A stretch of 5,608 bases of DNA from JBICHM01 sp043101835 (GTDB taxonomy: Bacteria; Planctomycetota; Phycisphaerae; Phycisphaerales; UBA1924), in NCBI GenBank assembly GCA_043101835.1, contig JBICHM010000205.1:1-5608 (forward strand). The letters are read 5' to 3'. Shown one piece after another: positions 1 through 5,608 of this stretch (position 1 is the first letter of the stretch; each line of letters opens with the position of its first letter). A program made the translations under genes and the position numbers. Under the pieces are notes generated by a model that worked only from the letters and a program-made list of their open reading frames with translations, did not search any database and had not been told where the DNA came from.

Positions 1-966
1 GCGCGCCCGCAGCGCCGTCACCTTCCCGCGCACGCACGCGTAGTGACACCGGAAGAGCGCCTGCATCGCGCGCAACCCCTCGTCGCCGCTCGCCTCGATG
101 TACCGCTCGACCACGCGCGCCGCCTGCCCCACGTGCCCGCGTCGCTCGAGGTCCATCGCCAGGAACGCGATCTCCGCCCCAACGTCCACACACCGGAACG
201 CCGGCTCGAACTCGATGCAGTCGTACGCGACCACACCCCCGCCCGCCGGCAGACAGATATTCCCCGCGTGCAGGTCCCCGTGCCCCTCGCGCACGAAGCC
301 GCTCGCCGCGCGCTCCGACAGCAGCGAGCGCAGGCGCGCAATCTCCGCATCCGTCCACGTGCGCAGCCGATCCAGCGCCCACGCACTGAGCACCGGCCCA
401 TCACAGCGCGCCGCATCCGGCAGCTCGCCCGCCAGCCGCGCGCACTCCTCCAGATTCCCCCGCACGCGCGCCGCCACCGCCTCCGGCGCGCCGTGCGACG
501 CAACCGCGCAATCCGTGCGCGCCGTCGCGTGAAACGCCGCGATGCGCTCCGCCACCGCATCCAGCTCCCCATCCGTCACTCGGTCCTCGTCGAGCAACCG
601 ATCGAGCATCCGATCCGCAGGCAGGCGCGCCATCTCCACCGCGTGCTCGACCACCTCCCCATCCCCGCCGATCCGCACCGCGCCATCGTCGCCGCGCATG
701 ATCGCCACCACACCCAGGTACACCTCCGGCGCCAGCCGCCGATTCAGCCGCACCTCCTCCTCGCAATAGAACTGCCGCTTCTCGAGCGTCGAGAAATCGA
801 GGAAGCCGTAATCGACCGGCTTCTTCACCTTGTACACACGCTCCCCCGCGAAGAAGAGCAGCGACGCGTGCGTCTCCACCACCGACACCGACGCGGGCGC
901 CGGCTCGTACGCGCGCGGATCACGCAGCCTCGCCGCCAACGCCTCCGTCGTGATCCGCTGCGCCAT
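1..966 (-). CDS. Aminoglycoside phosphotransferase-fold kinase family protein (COG2187 type), 3' end missing
   Basis: I translated the minus strand by hand from the ATG at 966-964; it stays open for 322 codons to the left edge, so the C-terminus lies outside. The N-lobe has the family signature VYKVKKPVDYGFLDFSTLEK (residues 44-63), including candidate nucleotide-binding lysines. The C-lobe has the Brenner phosphotransferase motif HGDLHAGN (229-236), with D231 as likely catalytic base. It is followed by YDCIEF (248-253), with D249 in the metal-binding position, and by EIAFLAMDLE (265-274). This block order is typical of the proteins annotated as 'bifunctional aminoglycoside phosphotransferase/ATP-binding protein'. 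Many members carry a C-terminal P-loop kinase domain (total about 500 residues), while shorter ones stop near 340. Which type this is cannot be seen. The physiological substrate of the family is poorly known and antibiotic resistance should not be assumed. The start is fixed by GGAGG seven bases upstream. Family call is firm; function is open. Confidence 0.93.
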   Translation of the reverse strand, partial: MAQRITTEALAARLRDPRAYEPAPASVSVVETHASLLFFAGERVYKVKKPVDYGFLDFSTLEKRQFYCEEEVRLNRRLAPEVYLGVVAIMRGDDGAVRIGGDGEVVEHAVEMARLPADRMLDRLLDEDRVTDGELDAVAERIAAFHATARTDCAVASHGAPEAVAARVRGNLEECARLAGELPDAARCDGPVLSAWALDRLRTWTDAEIARLRSLLSERAASGFVREGHGDLHAGNICLPAGGGVVAYDCIEFEPAFRCVDVGAEIAFLAMDLERRGHVGQAARVVERYIEASGDEGLRAMQALFRCHYACVRGKVTALRAR

Positions 967-973
967 GCCCCAT

Positions 974-978
974 CCTCC
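974..978 (-). promoter_or_regulatory. Shine-Dalgarno of the leftward phosphotransferase-fold gene
   Basis: On the minus strand the sequence reads GGGAGGATGGGGC directly before the ATG at 966-964. The GGAGG core leaves a seven-base spacer, close to ideal. The other ATG in this stretch (973-971) is out of frame, so this site decides the start at 966. Confidence 0.75.
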
Positions 979-998
979 CGCGCAGCGCCCCGACACGC

Positions 999-1027
999 TT
1001 GACCGCCCCGACCACCGGCGGTACTCA
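999..1027 (+). promoter_or_regulatory. Possible sigma70-like promoter for the symporter operon
   Basis: TTGACC (999-1004) matches the TTGACA -35 consensus at five of six positions. A 17-base spacer then leads to TACTCA (1022-1027), a poor -10 that matches TATAAT only in its first two bases. Transcription from it would begin around 1034-1035, right at the ATG, which would give a leaderless message. The TTG at 999 is also an in-frame alternative start for the symporter, but it has no Shine-Dalgarno. The spacing supports the call; the weak -10 keeps confidence low. Confidence 0.25.
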
Positions 1028-1034
1028 GCATGGC

Positions 1035-2516
1035 ATGACCACGCTCGGCGTCTCCTTCGCCCTCTACACCCTCCTCATTGTCGGAGTCGGCGTCTACTCG
1101 GCACGCTTCGGCAAAGCCGACGACGAGGACTATTTCCTCGCAGGCCGTGGTCTCGGCCCTTGGATGGCCGCCCTCTCCGCCTCCGCCAGCGGCTCCAGCG
1201 GCTGGGTCACCATGGGCCTCGTCGGCCTCGCCTTCTCCACCGGCGTCCGCGCCTACTGGCTCATCCCCGGCGTCGTCTTCGGCGTCGCGTTCAACTGGTT
1301 CTTCCTCGCCGGAAGACTCCGCGACCGCGCCGCATCCCTCGACGCCCTCACCATCCCCGACCTCCTCGCGTTCCACTTCAAGGAACGCCTGCCCGTCCTC
1401 CGCATCCTCAGCGTCATCGTCATCCTCGCCGCGATGTTCCTCTACGTCGCAGCGCAGATGGCCGCCGCCGGCAAGGCCTTCGAAGCCTCCTTCGCCTCCA
1501 TCGACTACCGCCTCGGCGTCGTCATCGGCGTCGTCATCATCCTCGCCTACACCGTCATCGGAGGCTTCCGCGCCGCCTGCTGGACAGACTACGCACAGGC
1601 CCTCGTCATGCTCGCCGTCCTCGTCGGCATGCCCATCTACCTCCTCGCCACCGGCGCCGGCTGGTCCTTCATCACGACCAACCTCGACGCTGTCGATCCC
1701 TCGATGACGCGCTGGACCGACGGCAGCGCCGGCCTCGCGCTCATCGGATTCCTCTTCAGCAGCGCCGCCCTCGGCATCAACTTCGGCTACCCCGGCCAAC
1801 CCCATGTCCTCGTGCGCTACATGGCGCTGCGCAACCGCAAGGACGCCCTCGTCGGCGGCACGGTCGCCGTCGCCTGGGTCACGCTCGTCTACTGGGGCGC
1901 CGTCACCATCGGCCTCATCGCGCGCGCAATGACCCAATCCGGCGCCGAGTGGGGCCAGGCCATGCTCGACGACCCTGTCGCCGGCGGCGAACTCGCCCTC
2001 GTCGTCAGCGCCATGAATCTCCTCCCAGGCGTCGTCACCGGCATGGTCCTCGCCGCCATCCTCGCCGCCATTGCCTCCACCGCCGACAGCCAGCTCGTCG
2101 TCGCCGCCAGCGCCGCCGCCAGCGATGTCTACGCGCGCATGGTCGAACGCACCCGCGCCAAGGCGCACCTGCTGATCAATCGCATCGTCGTCCTCGCCCT
2201 CGGCGTCGGCGCCGGGCTCCTCGTCATCGACCAGGACGTCAGCGTCTACAACTACGTCGTCACCTACGGCTGGGCCATGCTCGGCGCCGCCTTCGGACCC
2301 CAGATCATCCTCCTCGTCCTCTGGAAGCGCGCCTCCTACGCCGGCTGCATCGCCGGCATGACCACCGGCTTCGCGCTCTCCATCCTCTGGCCCGAGATCT
2401 ACGACGCCAAAGCCACCGGCGTCGAGCTCTACAACCTCACCGTCGCCTTCATCGCCGCGCTGATCGTCAACGCCCTCGTCAGCCTCGTGACCCAGTCGCG
2501 CGCGGAGCGCGCCTGA
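1035..2516 (+). CDS. Sodium:solute symporter, PutP-like (SSS family)
   Basis: The 493-residue product is close to E. coli PutP (502) and has the hydrophobic pattern of a 13-helix LeuT-fold inner-membrane transporter, with helices near 5-23, 43-66, 73-92, 120-145, 160-180, 187-206, 231-250, 272-298, 330-347, 383-398, 404-430, 433-452 and 465-485. Landmarks shared with PutP are DDEDYFLAGRGLGP (29-42), ALSASASGSSGW (46-57), IGGFRAACWTD (175-185, PutP Asp187 equivalent D185), GYPGQPHVLVRYMA (251-264), AILAAIASTADSQL (341-354, with S348/T349 matching the PutP sodium ligands Ser340/Thr341) and GWAMLGAAFGP (412-422). One key position differs: G53 replaces PutP Asp55. I chose ATG 1035; an in-frame TTG at 999 would add 12 polar residues not expected in the family. 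Neither start has a good Shine-Dalgarno. The next gene starts one base after the stop, so the cargo is probably its substrate, proline-like or 5-oxoproline, by inference only. Family is sure; substrate is not. Confidence 0.93.
   Translation: MTTLGVSFALYTLLIVGVGVYSARFGKADDEDYFLAGRGLGPWMAALSASASGSSGWVTMGLVGLAFSTGVRAYWLIPGVVFGVAFNWFFLAGRLRDRAASLDALTIPDLLAFHFKERLPVLRILSVIVILAAMFLYVAAQMAAAGKAFEASFASIDYRLGVVIGVVIILAYTVIGGFRAACWTDYAQALVMLAVLVGMPIYLLATGAGWSFITTNLDAVDPSMTRWTDGSAGLALIGFLFSSAALGINFGYPGQPHVLVRYMALRNRKDALVGGTVAVAWVTLVYWGAVTIGLIARAMTQSGAEWGQAMLDDPVAGGELALVVSAMNLLPGVVTGMVLAAILAAIASTADSQLVVAASAAASDVYARMVERTRAKAHLLINRIVVLALGVGAGLLVIDQDVSVYNYVVTYGWAMLGAAFGPQIILLVLWKRASYAGCIAGMTTGFALSILWPEIYDAKATGVELYNLTVAFIAALIVNALVSLVTQSRAERA
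2504..2507 (+). promoter_or_regulatory. Weak Shine-Dalgarno of the oxoprolinase gene, inside the symporter end
   Basis: GGAG sits within the last codons of the symporter, ten bases before GTG 2518. The symporter stop (TGA 2514-2516) lies between this site and the GTG, and only one base separates stop and start. Re-initiation by ribosomes finishing the symporter is therefore likely to matter more than this modest site. Confidence 0.4.
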
Positions 2517-2517
2517 A

Positions 2518-5500
2518 GTGGCCGCCATCTGGCGCATCCGCGCCGACACCGGCGGCACCTTCACCGATTGCATCGGCGTCGATCCCGACGGCCGAACCCA
2601 CCGCGCCAAGGTCCTCTCGAGCGCCCGACTCCGCGCCCGCGTCACCCGCATCGCCGACACCCGCCTCACCATCGACGCCGGGTGGCTCGACCGCGCCGCC
2701 GCCGTCGTCGGCATGCGCATCGGCTGCGCCACAGTCGCCGGCGCGCTTAACGACACACTCACCCTCGACCGCGCGCACCGCTGCGCCCCCGGTGACATCG
2801 TCGAACTCACCACCGATGAGCCCGCCCCCATCCTCGGCGCGCGCCTCCTCACGCGCACGCCCCGCGCCGAACCGCTCCCGCCCCTCGAACTCCGCCTCGC
2901 CTCCACCCGCGGCTCCAACGCCCTCCTCGAACGCGCCGCCGCACCCACCGCGCTCTTCGTCACCGAAGGCTTCGAAGATCTCCTCGCCATCGGCGATCAG
3001 CGCCGCCCCGACATCTTCACCCTCGGCATCGTCAAACCCGAGCCGTATGCGCAGTGGACCCTCCCCATCCCCGGCCGCCTCGACGCACGCGGCGACGAAG
3101 TCCGCCCCTTCGACAACCACGCCGCCCGCCACGCCGCGCAGCGCGCCCGCAACGCCGGCGCGCAGGTCGCCGCCGTCTGCCTCACCCACGCCTGGCGCAA
3201 CCCCGCGCACGAACAGCGCCTCGTCCCCATCCTCCGCGCCGCCGGCTTCGACACCGTTGTCATCTCCAGCGACCTCGCCCCGCGCATCGGACTCCTGCGT
3301 CGCGCGCAGACCACCGTCATCGACGCCGCGCTCCGCCCCGTCCTCGCCGCCTATCTCGCCGAAGTCCGGCGCGCCATGCCCGCCGGCCGCCTCCTCGTCA
3401 TGACCAGCGCCGGCGGCCTCGCGCGCGACAACGACTTCCGACCCGTCGACGGCCTCCTCAGCGGCCCCGCCGGCGGCGTCATCGGCGCACGCGACGCCGC
3501 ACGACGCAGCGGCTTCACCCGCGCCATCGCCTTCGACATGGGCGGCACCAGCCCCGATGTCGCCCGCATCGACGGCGACCCCGAATACCAGTTCGAACAC
3601 CCCGTCGGCGACGCGCGCATCGCCGCGCCCGCGCTCGCCATCGAAACCGTCGCCGCCGGCGGCGGCTCCATCTGCCGCATCGACAACGGCCGCCCCCTCG
3701 TCGACCCCCACAGCGCCGGCGCCGACCCCGGCCCCGCCTGCTACGGCGCCCGCGGCCCCCTCGCCGTCACCGACATCAACCTCCTCCTCGGACGACTCGA
3801 CCCAGCGATCTTCGAGACTCCCATCGACGAACGCGCCGCGCGCGCCGCACTCGAAGCGTTGCTCGAGAAGGAACCAGCGACCCGGGACCCGGGACCAGAT
3901 GCCTCCTCCCCCCGGTCCCCGATCCCCGATCCCTGGTCCCTGGCCGAAGGCCTCTTGCAAATCGCCAACGACCGCATGGCCGAAGCCATCCGCGCCATCT
4001 CCGTCCGACGCGGCTACGACCCCGGCGACTACGCCCTCGTCGCCTTCGGCGGCGCCGGCCCCCAGCACGCCTGCGATGTCGCCGACCTCCTCGCCGTCCG
4101 CACCGTCATCTGCCCACCCGACGCCAGCCTCCTCTCCGCCGTCGGCCTCGCCGCCGCACGCATCGAACGCGTCGCCGAACGACAGGCCCTCCGGACCTAC
4201 GACGCCGATGCCCTCCGCGCACTCCTCGACAACCTCGAGCGTGAGGCCGCCGAACAACTCCGTGCAGACCACACAGGCGCCGTCACCGTGCGCCGGCGCA
4301 TCGTCAGCGCCCGCTACGCCGGCCAGGGCCAGACACTCGAACTCGACTTCACGCCCGGCGACGACCTCCCCGCGCTCCTGCGCGAGCGCCACGAAGCCGT
4401 CTTCGGCCACGCCCCCACCGATCGCGCCGTCGAAATCGAATCCGCGCGCGTCATCGTCTGCGTCGACGAAGAATCCGACGCCGCGCCGCGCGACACCGAT
4501 GCGCGCTCGCACAACGCCGCCCCAGCAGCCACGCGCCGCGTCCGCTTCACCGGCGAATGGATCGACACCCCCGTCTACGACCGCGACGCCCTCAGGGCCG
4601 GCAGCGCCTTCACCGGCCCCGCCCTCGTGCGCGAACGCCGCACCACCACCGTCGTCCCACCCGGCTGGTCGGGCGCCCTCGACGCCGCCGGCGCCATCGT
4701 CCTCACGCGCGAGAGCGCCGCCGCCACACTCGCCGCCGCCGAAGCGCGCACCGACGCCTTCCGGCGCGAACTCATCGCCAACCGCCTGAGCGCCATCGCC
4801 GAGGAGATGGGCGAGATGCTCCAGCGCACCGCGCTCTCGGCGAACGTCAAAGAACGCCTCGACTTCTCCTGCGCTGTTCTCGACAGCGCCGGCAACCTCG
4901 TCTCCGCCGCGCCTCACATCCCCGTCCATCTCGGCGCGCTCGGCCTCTGCGTCCGGCTCGTCGCCCGCGCCATCAACATGCGCCCAGGCGACACCATCGT
5001 CACCAACCATCCCGCCTTCGGCGTCTCCCACCTGCCCGACATCACCGTCATCACACCCGTCTTCGACGGCGGCACGCTCCTCGGCTATGTCGCCAGCCGC
5101 GCGCACCACGCCGAAATCGGCGGCGTGCGCCCCGGCTCCATGCCCCCCGAAGCCCGCACACTCGCCGAAGAAGGCGTCGCCATCCCGCCCACGCGCCTCT
5201 TCGACGCCGGCCGCATACAGTGGGACGCGATGGAGCGCCTCCTCCGCGACGCGCCGCACCCCAGCCGCCTCGTCGATGAGAACCTCGCCGACCTCCGCGC
5301 CCAGGTCGCCGCCGGGCGGCGCGGCGAGTCGATGCTCAAACAACTCCACAATGCCGTCGGGACCGACGCCTTCAATGACGCCGCGGCCGCGCTGCAATCA
5401 CGCAGCGCCGCCGCCGTCGGCGACGCCCTCGAGCGCCTCGGCGACCGCACGCTCGAAGCCGAAGAAACCATGGACGACGGCGCGCGCCTCCCCGTGCGCA

Positions 5501-5608
5501 TCACCATCACCGGCCGGCGCGCGACGATCGACTTCAGCGGCGCCGCACCCCAGCGCGATGGCAACGGCAATGCCCCCGTCGCCGTCGTCCGCAGCGCAGA
5601 TCGGAAGA
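2518..5608 (+). CDS. 5-oxoprolinase / hydantoinase, fused HyuA-HyuB, 3' end missing
   Basis: The frame is open for 1030 codons from GTG 2518 to the right edge; family fusions run to about 1200-1290 residues, so some 200 are missing. 5-oxoprolinase opens the lactam of 5-oxo-L-proline to L-glutamate with ATP hydrolysis, in the cytosol. The HyuA half has the ASKHA phosphate motif DTGGTFTD (10-17), STRGSNALLE (129-138), SGPAGGV (315-321), DMGGTSPDV (340-348), AAGGGSI (379-385), SAGADPGPACYG (399-410), FGGAGPQHAC (510-519) and FTGPALV (698-704), ending near 717-740. The HyuB half starts near 745 and shows ERLDFSCAVLDSAGNLVSAA (780-799), HIPVHLG (800-806), NHPAFGVSHLPDITV (830-844) and RAHHAEIGGVRPGSMPP (861-877). 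A repeat-derived insert occupies about 454-474. GTG is supported by the family N-terminus and by a weak GGAG ten bases upstream. Spacing of one base from the symporter stop indicates co-translation. The final 11 bases look like sequencing adapter, so DRK at the end should be ignored. A related N-substituted hydantoin or lactam substrate remains possible. Confidence 0.92.
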   Translation, partial: MAAIWRIRADTGGTFTDCIGVDPDGRTHRAKVLSSARLRARVTRIADTRLTIDAGWLDRAAAVVGMRIGCATVAGALNDTLTLDRAHRCAPGDIVELTTDEPAPILGARLLTRTPRAEPLPPLELRLASTRGSNALLERAAAPTALFVTEGFEDLLAIGDQRRPDIFTLGIVKPEPYAQWTLPIPGRLDARGDEVRPFDNHAARHAAQRARNAGAQVAAVCLTHAWRNPAHEQRLVPILRAAGFDTVVISSDLAPRIGLLRRAQTTVIDAALRPVLAAYLAEVRRAMPAGRLLVMTSAGGLARDNDFRPVDGLLSGPAGGVIGARDAARRSGFTRAIAFDMGGTSPDVARIDGDPEYQFEHPVGDARIAAPALAIETVAAGGGSICRIDNGRPLVDPHSAGADPGPACYGARGPLAVTDINLLLGRLDPAIFETPIDERAARAALEALLEKEPATRDPGPDASSPRSPIPDPWSLAEGLLQIANDRMAEAIRAISVRRGYDPGDYALVAFGGAGPQHACDVADLLAVRTVICPPDASLLSAVGLAAARIERVAERQALRTYDADALRALLDNLEREAAEQLRADHTGAVTVRRRIVSARYAGQGQTLELDFTPGDDLPALLRERHEAVFGHAPTDRAVEIESARVIVCVDEESDAAPRDTDARSHNAAPAATRRVRFTGEWIDTPVYDRDALRAGSAFTGPALVRERRTTTVVPPGWSGALDAAGAIVLTRESAAATLAAAEARTDAFRRELIANRLSAIAEEMGEMLQRTALSANVKERLDFSCAVLDSAGNLVSAAPHIPVHLGALGLCVRLVARAINMRPGDTIVTNHPAFGVSHLPDITVITPVFDGGTLLGYVASRAHHAEIGGVRPGSMPPEARTLAEEGVAIPPTRLFDAGRIQWDAMERLLRDAPHPSRLVDENLADLRAQVAAGRRGESMLKQLHNAVGTDAFNDAAAALQSRSAAAVGDALERLGDRTLEAEETMDDGARLPVRITITGRRATIDFSGAAPQRDGNGNAPVAVVRSADRK
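3877..3943 (+). repeat. In-frame heptad-repeat tract with inverted arms inside the oxoprolinase gene
   Basis: The left side has tandem 7-base units (GCGACCC, GGGACCC, GGGACCA at 3877-3897). The right side has four units of the complementary type (GGTCCCC, GATCCCC, GATCCCT, GGTCCCT at 3914-3941). GGGACCAG (3891-3898) and CTGGTCCC (3933-3940) pair perfectly, and an 18-base alignment of 3881-3898 with 3926-3943 pairs at 14 positions, so a hairpin with a loop of roughly 27-34 bases is possible. It translates as a Pro/Asp/Ser-rich segment (about residues 454-474) between the helix ending ALLEKE and the conserved block beginning WSLAEGLLQIAN. The composition differs plainly from the flanks, and it resembles the short intergenic palindromic repeats of some GC-rich bacteria. 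Its origin as an inserted repeat is inferred. Confidence 0.65.
5598..5608 (+). other. Probable Illumina TruSeq adapter remnant at the fragment end
   Basis: The last 11 bases, AGATCGGAAGA, are identical to the first 11 bases of the common TruSeq read-through adapter (AGATCGGAAGAGC). They are also less GC-rich than the rest of the window. They encode DRK just where HyuB-type proteins normally continue after RSA with a hydrophobic stretch, so genomic sequence probably ends at about 5597. Confidence 0.85.

Larger units (their letters stand above)
967..1034. promoter_or_regulatory. Divergent intergenic spacer, 68 bases
   Basis: This is the only substantial non-coding stretch. It lies between the start of the leftward gene and the start of the rightward symporter, so promoters for both directions should lie here or within the neighbouring 5' coding ends. 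I see the leftward Shine-Dalgarno and a possible rightward -35. I see no clear operator palindrome, terminator or leftward promoter. Confidence 0.6.

Noticed and set aside
43..1002. Plus-strand frame of about 319 codons opposite the phosphotransferase-fold gene
   Set aside because: It is the exact codon-register antisense of a gene with clear kinase-fold motifs on the minus strand, and its product is Arg/His-rich without a domain.
825..2990. Minus-strand open frame of about 720 codons opposite the symporter
   Set aside because: It spans the divergent spacer and parts of three real genes, has low-complexity Asp/Gly/Ala composition and no recognisable domain. It is a product of the same codon bias.
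830..3403. Plus-strand Arg/His/Pro-rich frame of about 857 codons
   Set aside because: It crosses from the leftward gene through the symporter into the oxoprolinase in a different frame, with Arg/Pro/Ser-rich low complexity typical of out-of-frame GC-rich DNA.
3877..3943. The heptad tract as a CRISPR array or intrinsic terminator
   Set aside because: Units are 7 bases with no unique spacers, so it is not CRISPR. There is no U-run after the hairpin and it lies mid-gene, so it is not an intrinsic terminator.
3860..3960. A frameshift in the oxoprolinase around the repeat tract
   Set aside because: Conserved blocks on both sides (SAGADPGPACYG before, FGGAGPQHAC after) are in the same frame and no stop occurs, so the gene is intact here.
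3054..4789. Arg-rich and Pro/Ser-rich plus-strand frames inside the oxoprolinase (3054-4244 and 3557-4789)
   Set aside because: They are +2 and +3 readings of a gene whose own frame carries all the conserved blocks, and they show no family motifs.
2479..5397. Minus-strand open frame of about 970 codons opposite the oxoprolinase
   Set aside because: It is a shadow. In codon register the antisense of C-ending codons is always GNN, which can never be a stop, so C-biased genes create long Gly/Ala/Val/Asp/Glu-rich antisense frames. The product has exactly that composition and no family motif, while the sense frame is a clear oxoprolinase.

Overview
The window is a very GC-rich bacterial fragment: the 60-base lines I counted by hand run at about 73-77% G+C. 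It holds three protein genes in a divergent arrangement and no RNA genes. The lineage cannot be fixed from the sequence. The near-exclusive use of GCC, CTC, GTC and ATC in the rightward genes and the fused, eukaryote-like oxoprolinase would fit several GC-rich groups, for example Planctomycetota/Phycisphaerae. I hold that only as a weak guess.

Layout: positions 966 to 1 (minus strand) carry an aminoglycoside-phosphotransferase-fold protein of the COG2187 type, running off the left edge. A 68-base divergent spacer (967-1034) separates it from a rightward pair: a PutP-like sodium/solute symporter (1035-2516) and, after a single base, a 5-oxoprolinase/hydantoinase that starts with GTG at 2518 and runs off the right edge. 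The second gene is a HyuA-HyuB fusion. Most of its HyuA half and more than half of its HyuB half are visible. The one-base spacing argues for an operon with coupled translation. Together the two genes suggest uptake of a small amino-acid-like compound (proline-like or 5-oxoproline) followed by ATP-dependent opening of a lactam ring to glutamate. The substrate is inferred, not shown.

Points of interest are: (1) a heptad-repeat, hairpin-forming tract inserted in frame in the oxoprolinase (about 3877-3943); (2) a contig end whose last 11 bases equal the start of the Illumina TruSeq adapter, so the terminal residues are probably artefactual; (3) a C-rich plus strand whichever way the genes point, giving the two orientations different codon habits; (4) a symporter with glycine where E. 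coli PutP has the sodium-site Asp55; (5) a symporter start without a Shine-Dalgarno, next to a possible promoter placed for a leaderless message. I see no wholly new system here; all three genes belong to known families.
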